From Mesostigma viride (taxonomy: Eukaryota > Streptophyta > Mesostigmatophyceae > Mesostigmatales > Mesostigmataceae), in NCBI GenBank assembly GCA_009746045.1, contig RPFO01001220.1:2501-66500 (forward strand): a stretch of 64,000 bases of DNA, written 5' to 3'. Positions 10,239 through 17,942 of this stretch are shown in pieces. How positions within the stretch are numbered: position 1 is the stretch's first letter; each line of letters opens with the position of its first letter. Below the pieces are notes generated by a model that saw only the letters and a program-made list of their open reading frames with translations, ran no database searches and was not told the DNA's origin. A program made the position numbers and the translations under genes.

Positions 10239-10351
10239 TCTGGCGGCCCCCAGCCCCGGCCCCGGCCCCGGTCGCTCCGTCGTTCCTGTCCGTATGCTTC
10301 GGATCCGGCCTGAAGATCTTCGACATCATCGTGTCCCCCCTTATCTGGATC

Positions 10352-10615
10352 ATGGTTTCCGTCGCGTGGACGAGAATGATGCAGATCGATCAGGAAGAAG
10401 AAACCGTCAAGACGGTCCTCGTAAAGTCCGTACCGTTTTTCGTGCAGTTGCTGATCACGTGCGTCATCTTCGTGCCTGGTTTCGTGCGCGCGGGGCTCGT
10501 GAAGGGCTTGTTGGCGTTTTTACTCGTCAACTACGTGCGTTTTAACGTTGCCAACGTGTACGCCATGCTCTTTACGAGGTCCTTGGAGTCCGAGGACGAA
10601 GATATCGAATCCTAA
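10352..10615 (+). CDS. Small membrane protein
   Basis: 87 residues from the first in-frame ATG. The frame is open further upstream, without an ATG, and would add another hydrophobic segment (IFDIIVSPLIWIMVSVAW), so an upstream exon or non-ATG start is possible. Strong hydrophobic stretches (VPFFVQLLITCVIFVPGFV and GLLAFLLVNYV) give at least two membrane segments, followed by an acidic tail (ESEDEDIES). The next gene starts 14 bp after its stop, a very tight layout of viral style. Confidence 0.6.
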   Translation: MVSVAWTRMMQIDQEEETVKTVLVKSVPFFVQLLITCVIFVPGFVRAGLVKGLLAFLLVNYVRFNVANVYAMLFTRSLESEDEDIES

Positions 10616-10628
10616 GGTAGGAATCGGA

Positions 10629-10838
10629 ATGTTTTCGTGCTTCGCTCCTAAACCGCGATCCCCGATCGGCCTATGGACGGGCCCGCGTTACTCTCCGCCT
10701 CCGGAGCCTCCGCGTTCTCCCGCGAAAATGACCGCGGGTCTCGCGCGAGTGATCGAGTTTCGGTACAACCGGTACTGGTCGAAGCGTGAAAAGGCCGAAG
10801 CGACAGCGAAAAAGAAGGGTTCGCCCTCCGAGCGTTGA
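10629..10838 (+). CDS. Small basic protein with RVIEFRYNRYW motif
   Basis: 69 residues from the ATG at 10629. It has an N-terminal Pro-rich part and a basic C-terminal block (ARVIEFRYNRYWSKREKAEA). The same block recurs as a broken copy at about 12,240-12,315, which supports its being a real gene. It is packed between the membrane-protein ORF and the next ORF (26 bp). No family recognised. Confidence 0.55.
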   Translation: MFSCFAPKPRSPIGLWTGPRYSPPPEPPRSPAKMTAGLARVIEFRYNRYWSKREKAEATAKKKGSPSER

Positions 10839-10864
10839 AAAACTTGTTCGATCCCCGTGTAAAG

Positions 10865-11128
10865 ATGTCTCGACCCGTTCTCCCTGCACCCTCCTACGAC
10901 AAGGAGACCGCGGCGGCGTTTAACGCGATTTTTGACAGAGTGTTGAGGGACAATCCCGAGCTGCAAAAGCTCGTGACGTACGTCGAGGAGGAGGGGGGGA
11001 CGTTTACCCCCGTTTGCAAACCGTCGGCGATGGTCGCCATTCTTCGGAAACTGCCTGTCCAAAACGAGGAGCAGCGAGAGAATATGCGCATCCTCTGCCG
11101 CAACTACCTCGGCGCCGAACTCGACTGA
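10865..11128 (+). CDS. Unknown small protein
   Basis: 87 residues from the ATG at 10865 (the open frame starts slightly earlier, at a TTG). Composition and heptad-like helices (ETAAAFNAIFDRVLRDNPEL, RENMRILCRNYLGAELD) suggest a small globular helical protein. The last helix resembles in style the FRENISILLERYLNA helix of the neighbouring 301-residue protein, so the two may be distantly related; that is only an impression. Confidence 0.55.
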   Translation: MSRPVLPAPSYDKETAAAFNAIFDRVLRDNPELQKLVTYVEEEGGTFTPVCKPSAMVAILRKLPVQNEEQRENMRILCRNYLGAELD

Positions 11129-11243
11129 TCCGGACTGGCGCGGCGCTCTGCACGGTTCCACGGTTCGAGACGCTTCGAGCGCGTTCGTGGACGAACCTCT
11201 TTATTCTCTATGAATAGCAGGTCTCACGCCAGAACATGCAACC

Positions 11244-12149
11244 ATGTCCGAGGTCGTCAGCTACCTCTCCCCGTCGGACGGGGTTGACGACCATCCCCGG
11301 TTTGCTAAAAAAATGCGAGCCACTCCGCACGGGTATTTTTCGGTCATCGACACAATAACATGCATCTCGTTTTGCGATGAAGACGGAACCCCGAAGCCTA
11401 ATGCAGCCCGCATGGCAAGTGTCACGTTCTCGCGTATCGAGAAAGAGCACCCGGAAGTGTCAACAGGATGTTTACTCTGGAAATTCCCAGGTGCCAGGCA
11501 GCGAGAGACGCCAGTCACTGACCGACAGGGCATGATCAAGATCATCATGCTCCTCCCTGGCAAGATGGCCGCCAATTTCCGAGAGAACATCTCGATCCTC
11601 CTCGAGCGGTACCTGAACGCAGACGTGTCGTTGGCCGACGATATCTACGCGAGGGCATCGGAGAAGGTGGCCTTGGAAGACGACAAGCGCGTCAAGAGCT
11701 GTCAGAGCACCAAGGAGCACATGGCCGCCGTCAAGCTGTTCATGGACAACCCCGAGAAGAAGGCCGGGCCGAAGGTGTACGCGTTCATCAACGAAACGGA
11801 GAACTTCGCCGTATCGGGAATGCACACGCCCGCTATTCGACACCTGCACAACATGAAGAAGAGCGACTCGACGCGCGACTACTTCTCAGAGGAGATGAGC
11901 GCCGGAGTGGACTTGATGAACATAATCAACAAGAAGAACATTTCCAAGGGAATAGACCCCGTCAAGAGCATCACTCAGCTCGGAAGGGGCATGTTCGACT
12001 TCTTTAAAGAGAACGGCGTCCACGAGGAAGCCAAGATCCCTGTGGACCGCGCGTTTGCGCTCGAGAATAAACGCAAGAGAGAGCAATACCTGACTAGTCG
12101 GAAGGCGCTCGAGGGTCCTCCCCAGCGCTTCCTTCCTATCACTTCTTAA
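11244..12149 (+). CDS. BRO/antirepressor-like domain protein (LPGKMAANFR block)
   Basis: 301 residues from the ATG at 11244. Residues about 30-130 contain an ordered block ending in LPGKMAANFRENISILLERY and LNADVSLADDI. From memory, LPG..A..FR...RYL patterns of this kind occur in proteins of large DNA viruses, algae and oomycetes related to phage antirepressor/BRO-type DNA-binding proteins; this is unverified. The C-terminal half is lysine-rich and helical without recognised motifs. AATAAA signals follow at about 12,184 and 12,210. A DNA-binding or regulatory role is the most likely guess. Confidence 0.65.
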   Translation: MSEVVSYLSPSDGVDDHPRFAKKMRATPHGYFSVIDTITCISFCDEDGTPKPNAARMASVTFSRIEKEHPEVSTGCLLWKFPGARQRETPVTDRQGMIKIIMLLPGKMAANFRENISILLERYLNADVSLADDIYARASEKVALEDDKRVKSCQSTKEHMAAVKLFMDNPEKKAGPKVYAFINETENFAVSGMHTPAIRHLHNMKKSDSTRDYFSEEMSAGVDLMNIINKKNISKGIDPVKSITQLGRGMFDFFKENGVHEEAKIPVDRAFALENKRKREQYLTSRKALEGPPQRFLPITS

Positions 12150-12235
12150 ACATCGATTTGTATCGATATTTTACAAAAATGGCAATAAATGAAGTAAAAA
12201 TTGTTCATTAATAAAATCTGGCCAATGCTCGTTCC

Positions 12236-12315
12236 AAATGTTCGCGCGCGTGATCGAGTTCCGCTACAACCGGTACTGGTCGAATCGTCGAAATTCGGAG
12301 CGTAAAAAAAACTAA
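12236..12315 (+). pseudogene. Broken copy of the RVIEFRYNRYW protein
   Basis: An open stretch reads FARVIEFRYNRYWSNRRNSE and then stops. It matches the core of the gene at 10629-10838 (ARVIEFRYNRYWSKR) at protein and DNA level, but has no start codon or N-terminal part. A partial duplication is the simplest reading. Confidence 0.6.
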
Positions 12316-12334
12316 GACGAATCTATACACGGAG

Positions 12335-12945
12335 ATGCCCCGGAAACGATCCACTAGGCGCTTTCACCGGGCACGTGGACCCGGTGTCGACCGTGAAGAC
12401 GAAGTCAAAAACGAGAGCGCACCACCCAGAGAGCTCCCTTTTCGAGTGCCGGAACCCCCCCGCGGGCCCTTCCATCAAATACCGAGTCCGAGGACACACC
12501 TCTGCTTTTTAGCCGACCTTGGGAAAAGCAAGTTCTGGATAATGCGAAAACAGATTTGAGACGTCAAATAGAACAAGCTAAAGAAACGAAGGGCGAACTC
12601 GACCAAACATATGGAAGGACGATGAAAGAATGGTCTCAGTCGAGACGATACCCAGCCGAAGAAGTCGAGGAGATGAGAGGAACGCTAAAAGACAGGATCA
12701 AGAGGATAAAAATAGAAGCTACTCGGCAGAATCAAAACATAGAACGTTTGACATCCCGAGCGAGAGCGGCGAATATGGTAGAAGATCCACTGAAAAGGAG
12801 AAAGTACTCGGGCGTAAGGCACAAGAACAGAGCGCATTCGACCGGTGTCAAGCAACAATGTAGTGCCCAGACGCTCGCCGGAAAGAGGTGCGGGAACAAG
12901 CCTCGAAAGGGGTGCAAAACATGCGCGTGTCACGCAAGAAAGTGA
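12335..12945 (+). CDS. Coiled-coil protein with C-terminal C-x9-C-x10-C-x2-H domain (frameshifted)
   Basis: The ATG at 12335 opens a basic, Pro-rich N terminus. At a run of seven C (12455-12461) the coding pattern passes to the -1 frame, then continues as a long charged coiled coil (DLRRQIEQAKETKGELDQ...) to a zinc-binding end, QCSAQTLAGKRCGNKP then GCKTCACHARK. This matches the small Cys/His domain common in giant-virus and phage-like proteins (DUF5763-like, from memory). One missing C would restore a single ORF. It is a paralogue of the stand-alone domain at 13776-14042. Confidence 0.6.
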
Positions 12946-13100
12946 TCATCAAATGGCCAATGCTCGTTCAAAATGAAAAATATTTTTGCTTGATGTAATA
13001 CATAATATCAAAGATTCAATCTCGCCCGAGGCTGGCGACTCCTGCCCATTTTTGAAAAGCCTCTCTTGCTATCGACGCCCTCCTACGGGCCGCCGAGCAG

Positions 13101-13545
13101 CTAGACAAGACGGACGCAGCTACACTCGTCCGTCACACCGCAAAAACCCTCCGCCACCGCGTTCCAAATAACGGAGCGGTTTTCATCGATTGAGTGTATG
13201 CGTTTGCACACTTCAGGGGGCGTTTTCATGGCCATCGTTCTGTTTGCCGCTTCTTCCATGTTCCTTATGACGTTTCTCATCGCCAGAACGATGTCATTCC
13301 GCTCTTTTGCGTTCATCCACCATAACACCAGCGGACGAGGCGCGTCTGGAACTTCCTTCAAAATCCTGCGCGAGGAGGAACGGTACGTAAGCGGCAACCC
13401 GGGCGAACCGTGGTAAGCGAACAAGTGTTTGGATCCAGCGCTTTGGTTCTCGATTCAAAAAACGCAAAAAACTCACTCACGTTTTCGTTTTTGGCAGCAT
13501 GTCCTCCCACTCCTTCATGGCTAGTTTCAGATTCGCGCCTTTCAT
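13101..13545 (-). CDS. Spliced small helical protein
   Basis: Exon 1 is 13481-13545 (ATG at 13545, 65 nt). The intron is 13366-13480 (115 nt, GTGAGT...CGCGCAG) and exon 2 is 13101-13365, ending in TAG. The junction keeps the frame and gives 109 residues. Helical content is high (MLPKTKT..., RNVIRNMEEAANRTM); there are three Cys near the C terminus. No family recognised. A TATA-like GGATAAAAGG lies 52 bp upstream, with ATTTGTAACC before it. The intron shows that this virus-like stretch is spliced by a eukaryotic host. Confidence 0.65.
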
Positions 13546-13669
13546 GGTTTGTTTTGGTTTTTGCGTGTGTCCACTGCGTCTCCCTTTCGTGGATGCCCTT
13601 TTATCCTTTGCTCTACTGACCCTCTCCGGCGGTTACAAATCTCTCCGGATTCGTAACCGCCACACGAAC

Positions 13670-13741
13670 GTTCTGGTAGCTCAGTGGAAGAGCGTCGGCC
13701 TTATGAACCGAAAGTCGCGAGTTCGAATCTCGCCCAGAACA
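13670..13741 (+). tRNA. tRNA-Ile (UAU) candidate
   Basis: A cloverleaf can be drawn: acceptor GTTCTGG pairs with CCAGAAC. The D-stem is GCTC/GAGC, the anticodon stem TCGGC/ACCGA (last pair C-A), the loop CTTATGA with anticodon TAT, the T-arm GCGAG-TTCGAAT-CTCGC, and the discriminator A. No intron. The C-A mismatch next to the loop and G37 are unusual, so the identity is less certain than the tRNA call. A GGCGGTTAC/GTAACCGCC inverted repeat precedes it. Confidence 0.75.
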
Positions 13742-13775
13742 TCGAAATTTTCTCGAACCTTCTTTATACAACCAC

Positions 13776-14042
13776 ATGGCACAGTGCAGTGCGAAGACCA
13801 AGGACAATCACAAATGCAACAACGCCGCCCGAAAGGGCTACAAGACGTGCGCCTCCCACGCTCGAAAGTCGCGGAAGCACTCCGCGCACCAAGGCGGGTT
13901 CACGTGTCCCATGCGAGATCTGACCGCGGTCGAATCGACCCCCGTCCCGGGAGGCGATTTGAACGCAGGAGGGTATTCGGATTACGCGACGCCGGCCACG
14001 CACTCCATAGCCCAGCGCAGGTACCGAAAGAAGAGGCGCTAG
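13776..14042 (+). CDS. Stand-alone C-x9-C-x10-C-x2-H zinc-binding protein
   Basis: 88 residues. The N terminus is the whole domain (MAQCSAKTKDNHKCNN, then GYKTCASHARK), with cysteine/histidine spacing identical to the C-terminal domain of the 12.3-12.9 kb protein. The rest is Ser/Thr/Gly-rich with a very basic end (RRYRKKRR). Domains with this pattern are typical of giant viruses and their relatives (DUF5763-like, from memory). A TTTATACAA box lies just upstream (about 13,762). Probably binds nucleic acid; this is an inference. Confidence 0.65.
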   Translation: MAQCSAKTKDNHKCNNAARKGYKTCASHARKSRKHSAHQGGFTCPMRDLTAVESTPVPGGDLNAGGYSDYATPATHSIAQRRYRKKRR

Positions 14043-14090
14043 GTCGCGCACAGTTAAAAATTTTGAGAATTGTAAATAAAGGACACACAG

Positions 14091-14210
14091 ATGCCCTCCC
14101 ACACTCGCTGGACGGAACAAGGGGCCACGCACGTTCGTTTTGGGGACATAACGGAACGCAAGCCGCGCAAAATACCGCCCCCTGACGCACAAGTGACAAC
14201 GAGTCGTTAG
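14091..14210 (+). CDS. Possible 39-residue micro-ORF
   Basis: An ATG-initiated ORF reading MPSHTRWTEQGATHVRFGDI, ending KIPPPDAQVTTSR. It follows an AATAAA at about 14,076 that closes the previous gene. The composition is protein-like, but it is short and has no paralogue here. Confidence 0.25.
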   Translation: MPSHTRWTEQGATHVRFGDITERKPRKIPPPDAQVTTSR

Positions 14211-14374
14211 GATGGCCGAGTAGAGCACGGCAATGGGGGAGATTCCTTCTGGACGGAACGCAGGGCCGAGGCGTACTCGGCGCACAATTGAGCTCCCTCC
14301 GTGCTCATTCGCACCGTCGACCCTATATCTTTATCGTAGCTCGTGGCAGTTTCTACGCTATAACAACAACCCAT
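14207..14374 (-). CDS. Small MGCC-start protein (possible lipid-anchored)
   Basis: 55 residues if translation starts at the ATG at 14374; a 68-residue version starts at 14413. The N terminus MGCCYSVETA fits the N-myristoylation (MG) plus palmitoylation (CC) pattern of small peripheral membrane proteins. The remainder is polar. No paralogue was found in the window and the opposite strand is also open, so the call rests on the N-terminal signature. Confidence 0.35.
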   Translation of the reverse strand: MGCCYSVETATSYDKDIGSTVRMSTEGAQLCAEYASALRSVQKESPPLPCSTRPS

Positions 14375-14557
14375 GGGCGTGCACACATTGTGAATGCGAA
14401 AAGGTTTTTTCATTGATTATCGTAAATAATGCATGAATTGCACGGACAGACGCCGTACATGTACGCTCAAGATTCGCAGGCACAAGAGGCCCGCGCGCAT
14501 CGTATCCTTTCGCGACTGTTTCAAAACCCCCGTCCTCTCTAGGACCAAGGAGGAGAA

Positions 14558-15214
14558 CTATTGAAGCACGGTGGTGTTCGAATATTGGTCCACATGTCGC
14601 GTCGTAGCGCTCGACCACCACCCGGAACGTTCCCAATGAAATCCGGTCGTACTTCTTCCCGCCATTATTTCCTGACGCTCTAGCTGGTTGAACGTCTTGA
14701 ACACGAAACTGTGCGCGCGTTCTTGCAAAGTCCAGTTCCTCCCGGCGACGTCGTACAGCCGCTCCTCCACTCTGCGCCTCATGCTGTTAGACACCCTCAG
14801 CTCCATCACGTGCACGATGCCTTCCTCCAACTCCTCCCAAAGGGCCCACATCTTGTGGATTTTGTCCCCCCGGGGCGTGAAAACGGCGTCCTCGCACTCT
14901 TGGAGCCTTTCGGGCGTGAGGGCGGCCATCACCCCTCGCAGTTGTTCGTCCGTCCTCTGTTCGAGAAGAGGGTCGATGCGGTCGATCTCGGCCTCCTGAC
15001 GAAACGCCAGTTCTTTGGAAACGGCCAGCTCCAAGTTCACGTACCGCCTTTTGAGATATTCCTCTTCCAACTTCTCTCGTTTCACCTCCTCGTACGCTTT
15101 CTGCGTGGCCTTGTTGATGCCATCGCCGAACGGCCAAGACTTTTCCACGATCTTTTTGATGAGTTCCGGGGGGAGGGACTCGTAGGACGCGGGCTCTCCT
15201 TCGCCGATCTCCAT
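14558..15214 (-). CDS. F-box-like helical protein
   Basis: 218 residues from the ATG at 15214. Residues about 13-30 (YESLPPELIKKIVEKSWP) resemble the start of an F-box, which would link it to SCF ubiquitin ligases. The body is highly charged and helical (KAYEEVKREKLEEEYLKRRY), with ERLQECEDAVF and WTLQERAHSFVFKTF segments. F-box and ankyrin/F-box proteins are frequent in large DNA viruses, and a RING protein is nearby. Upstream are TATAATAG (about 15,308) and a TTCTAGAA half heat-shock element (15,323-15,330). Confidence 0.6.
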   Translation of the reverse strand: MEIGEGEPASYESLPPELIKKIVEKSWPFGDGINKATQKAYEEVKREKLEEEYLKRRYVNLELAVSKELAFRQEAEIDRIDPLLEQRTDEQLRGVMAALTPERLQECEDAVFTPRGDKIHKMWALWEELEEGIVHVMELRVSNSMRRRVEERLYDVAGRNWTLQERAHSFVFKTFNQLERQEIMAGRSTTGFHWERSGWWSSATTRHVDQYSNTTVLQ

Positions 15215-15552
15215 CGCTGCGAGAATGGCGTGCGAGGACGGGGACCCCTTTCGTCAGAGAGCGGGTGACAATTTCAAATAAGCAACGAACGCTCCTGAGC
15301 TCGGAACTATTATAGTACGGGCTTCTAGAAGGGTGGAAAGTGAATGGACGGCCAGATGCCCAAACAGCCCCGCCCACGGCCCGCCCACGGCCCCACGCCC
15401 CACGCGGGCCGAGAGAGGGCCGACACCACACGCGACCCCCGGGAGGGGATGGGGTCATGTGTAAACTTCTAATTCCCGGGTCCCGGGAAGTGAGAGGCAT
15501 TTAATATTCACTGATCCATTCACAAAGTCCTTTATTATTAACACATGCATCC
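15215..15552. promoter_or_regulatory. Intergenic region with TTCTAGAA and a GC-rich repeat
   Basis: Holds a TATA-like TATAATAG (minus strand) and TTCTAGAA at 15323-15330, upstream of the F-box-like gene. A CCCGCCCACGG direct repeat is at about 15,370-15,395. CCTTTATTATT at about 15,530, read on the minus strand as TAATAAAGG, is the poly(A) signal of the following membrane-protein gene. The words AATTCCCGGG and GGGTCCCGGG flank about 15,470-15,490. Confidence 0.45.
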
Positions 15553-15909
15553 TTACGTGTACTTATAATATCCGAATTGCGTGTCAAATTGCGCCTCCCC
15601 TTTTTCTACCAGCTCTTTCCAATAAGTCGGTACATGTTCAGGGGCCGAGAACGGCTTCATTGACGGTATCCCCCATGAGATCAGTTTGTGTATCCCGAAA
15701 AGGATAGGTGGGAGTACGGATACTGCTACGAGTCCGATGGCGATATACAGAAATTTATCGGTGACGTGAGATTGTTTGAGCCACTGATGATACTGCTTAT
15801 CAGCGTCATAGGGGTTTCGAGATCTGAGCCATACCGGTATGGACCCCCCCACGAATATTAGAAACCACACGACAAAAAATATTATAATCTTTGCGGTCAT
15901 GTCAACCAT
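15553..15909 (-). CDS. Small two-pass membrane protein
   Basis: 118 residues from the ATG at 15909. Two clear hydrophobic segments: residues about 6-26 (IIIFFVVWFLIFVGGSIPVW) and about 53-73 (LYIAIGLVAVSVLPPILFGI). The loop between them is polar with Tyr/Lys; the C-terminal tail is charged and aromatic. No family recognised. Small two-pass proteins next to another small membrane protein fit a viral-style virion or ER-membrane module, but that is only inference. Confidence 0.6.
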   Translation of the reverse strand: MVDMTAKIIIFFVVWFLIFVGGSIPVWLRSRNPYDADKQYHQWLKQSHVTDKFLYIAIGLVAVSVLPPILFGIHKLISWGIPSMKPFSAPEHVPTYWKELVEKGEAQFDTQFGYYKYT

Positions 15910-16054
15910 CGGGTGTCATAGTGGGTACGTGAAAAAAAAAAATTCTGCCACCAGGGTACGCTAGCTTCCGTAACCTGTGGAATTCCCCATTCCCGGGCAG
16001 CGAGATGCATTTATTACCCACGGGTCCGTTCAAAAAGTCTTGGCAGTCGACGCA

Positions 16055-16309
16055 TCAAATCTTGTTGAACGCGAACTGCCAAATGTGTTCCGTGACAATG
16101 GCCGTCCCTATTGCAACTATAACGAGATCTGGTTGCGCCATAGTCGACCCCTTGTAAATAAGCACGGCACCGCAAATAAAGGCAAATATGTCTGTCCAAA
16201 TGTTCGCGGAGAACGAGCAGTTCACCTCCTTAGGAATAGACTTGGACATCATCATGTAGTACGCCGTTCCTACAGCAAACCCTGCAAGTACAACCTTTGC
16301 ACTGCTCAT
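16055..16309 (-). CDS. Small membrane protein, 84 residues
   Basis: The ATG is at 16309. The N terminus (VVLAGFAVGTAYYMMM) is the first hydrophobic segment. A middle segment (IFAFICGAVLIYKG) and a C-terminal one (PDLVIVAIGTAIVTEHIW) make two to three membrane passes. It is separated from the preceding membrane-protein gene by a spacer whose AT-TCCC-GGG / GCATTTATTA words resemble those at 15,470-15,540, as if the gene unit had been duplicated. Function unknown. Confidence 0.55.
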   Translation of the reverse strand: MSSAKVVLAGFAVGTAYYMMMSKSIPKEVNCSFSANIWTDIFAFICGAVLIYKGSTMAQPDLVIVAIGTAIVTEHIWQFAFNKI

Positions 16310-16448
16310 TGTTTTATATCTTACTTAAGAATTTCAATAACAATATGATTCATTCATTGTAAGGCAGTAGATTCATAAAGGTTCCTTTATTACTCATTAA
16401 TCCATCAAGTCCAAGTCCCCCAGTATCCCCAACCCCAAAAACCCAAGT

Positions 16449-17942
16449 CTACAGCTCGCCCACGGGCGTGTACGAGAACAGCGCCGTCGCCTTGTCCCGC
16501 AAGTTAGCCACCCTATTCTGAATAGCGGCAGCACCAGAGCGACCCGCGGAAGCGCAAGCCCGCACCACAGTGCTCCTCGCGAAGAAGCTGAACTCCCTCG
16601 CCATCGTAGCGTAGTCCCGCCGGCGGTCCTCGGGCACCAGAGGAAGCAAGTCCCTCAAGACGTGCTCGTTCAGAGTCGCCAGAGCCAGCGCCTGCGTGCG
16701 CAACGCCGCGCGCTGGTCGATGCGAGCCGCCATCTCCGGAGACGAGGGCGCGATCTTGGCCAGGCAGGCGTCCACCGCGTCCCTCTCGGCCCTGACCGCC
16801 TTGCAGGTCCCCGCCAGCACGCACGGCTGCCTCCACCCCTCCTCGATCTGGGCGTTGCGGATGTTCCTCCAGATGGCCTCCTGCTCCTTGTCCTCGGCCT
16901 TGTCGAGCGGCACCTTGGTGGGCATCTGCCCCCAGCACTTGGCGGGCGTGACCACCACGAGGGGGTAGACGAGCTTGGCCTCCTGCTCCGGGTCGATGTT
17001 CTCCACGCGCGCGGGCTTCCTGTCCTCCCCGGGCAGCAGGAGGAGCCTGTCGACCTTGTGCTGCTCGCCCGCCGGCGTGGGGAAGACCCTGGCTGCCGGG
17101 TTCCTCGTGAGCAGCGCCCTGACCTGCGCGGAGTGCTGCCTGGGCGCGTGAACGGGCACGTCCCTGTTGATGAGCACGTGGTTGGGGAGGATCTGCCTCG
17201 GCTGCTGCGGCTGCTGCGGCTGCGGCTGCGGCTGTGCGAGGACGGGGCTTCTGGCGGCCATGGCGGTCGCGGCGACTTGCATCCTGGCGAGGTTCTGCAT
17301 CCCCTGCGCGAAGAGCTTGACTGGCGGCAGGAGCGGGGGCCCCGCGGGCCTGGGCACGACTTGGGGCAGCTTGGGCACGCCCACGACGGTCTGCGGGTTG
17401 CAGGGCACGCCCACGGCGACGGAGATGACCGTCTTCGCTCTCTTTGCCGCCACCACCGCGGGCACGATGCGGTAAACGAGCTCCTTCCTCCCGTCCGGGT
17501 GCACGACCTCCATGGTGACGGCTCCCTCCGGCAGCGAGAGGATGGGCGTGGGCGCAGGGGCCTGCGAAAGGGCTGGCGAAAGGGCCGGGGCGGGCAAAGG
17601 CGCGGGCGCCATCTCCAGGGGTCGTTTTGGCCTCTGCGCGTTGAGGTTGACGTTGGCGTTTGCCTGCGTCTGCGTCTGCGGCTGCGTCTGCGTCTGCGTG
17701 GGCGCGGGCGTGGGCGCGGGCGTCCGCTTGTTGTTGTTGTTGTTTGCAGCCCCCGTGCCCGCCTGGACCGCCTTGATGACCTCGGGCACGATTTTGAGCG
17801 TGGCGAGCGCGGTGGCGGCCTCCTTCTCGTCGTCAGAGAGGTTCAGAGAGTGCATTTCCGGGATCGCAAGGAGTGCCTGATCCTTAGCCTTAGTCTGAGC
17901 CTGAGCCTGAGCGGCCTCGCACAAAACGGAGAAGGCGTCCAT
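16449..17942 (-). CDS. Large Ala/Pro/Gln-rich protein of unknown function
   Basis: 497 residues from the ATG at 17942, one open frame. The N-terminal 60 residues are acidic and helical (MDAFSVLCEAAQAQAQTKAK). Low-complexity Pro/Ala/Thr/Gln tracts (PAPTQTQTQPQTQTQA type) follow, then a mixed region (MEVVHPDGRKELVYRIVPA). A well-folded-looking C-terminal half of about 230 residues contains VYPLVVVTPAKCWGQMPTK and REFSFFARSTVVRACASAGR. No domain recognised. Poly(A): TCCTTTATTACTC at about 16,383. The divergent promoter is shared with the next gene. Confidence 0.7.
   Translation of the reverse strand: MDAFSVLCEAAQAQAQTKAKDQALLAIPEMHSLNLSDDEKEAATALATLKIVPEVIKAVQAGTGAANNNNNKRTPAPTPAPTQTQTQPQTQTQANANVNLNAQRPKRPLEMAPAPLPAPALSPALSQAPAPTPILSLPEGAVTMEVVHPDGRKELVYRIVPAVVAAKRAKTVISVAVGVPCNPQTVVGVPKLPQVVPRPAGPPLLPPVKLFAQGMQNLARMQVAATAMAARSPVLAQPQPQPQQPQQPRQILPNHVLINRDVPVHAPRQHSAQVRALLTRNPAARVFPTPAGEQHKVDRLLLLPGEDRKPARVENIDPEQEAKLVYPLVVVTPAKCWGQMPTKVPLDKAEDKEQEAIWRNIRNAQIEEGWRQPCVLAGTCKAVRAERDAVDACLAKIAPSSPEMAARIDQRAALRTQALALATLNEHVLRDLLPLVPEDRRRDYATMAREFSFFARSTVVRACASAGRSGAAAIQNRVANLRDKATALFSYTPVGEL

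Noticed and set aside
10136-10351. N-terminal extension of the small membrane protein
   Set aside because: The extra frame has no ATG and overlaps the TATA module for the minus-strand gene; kept only as a possibility.
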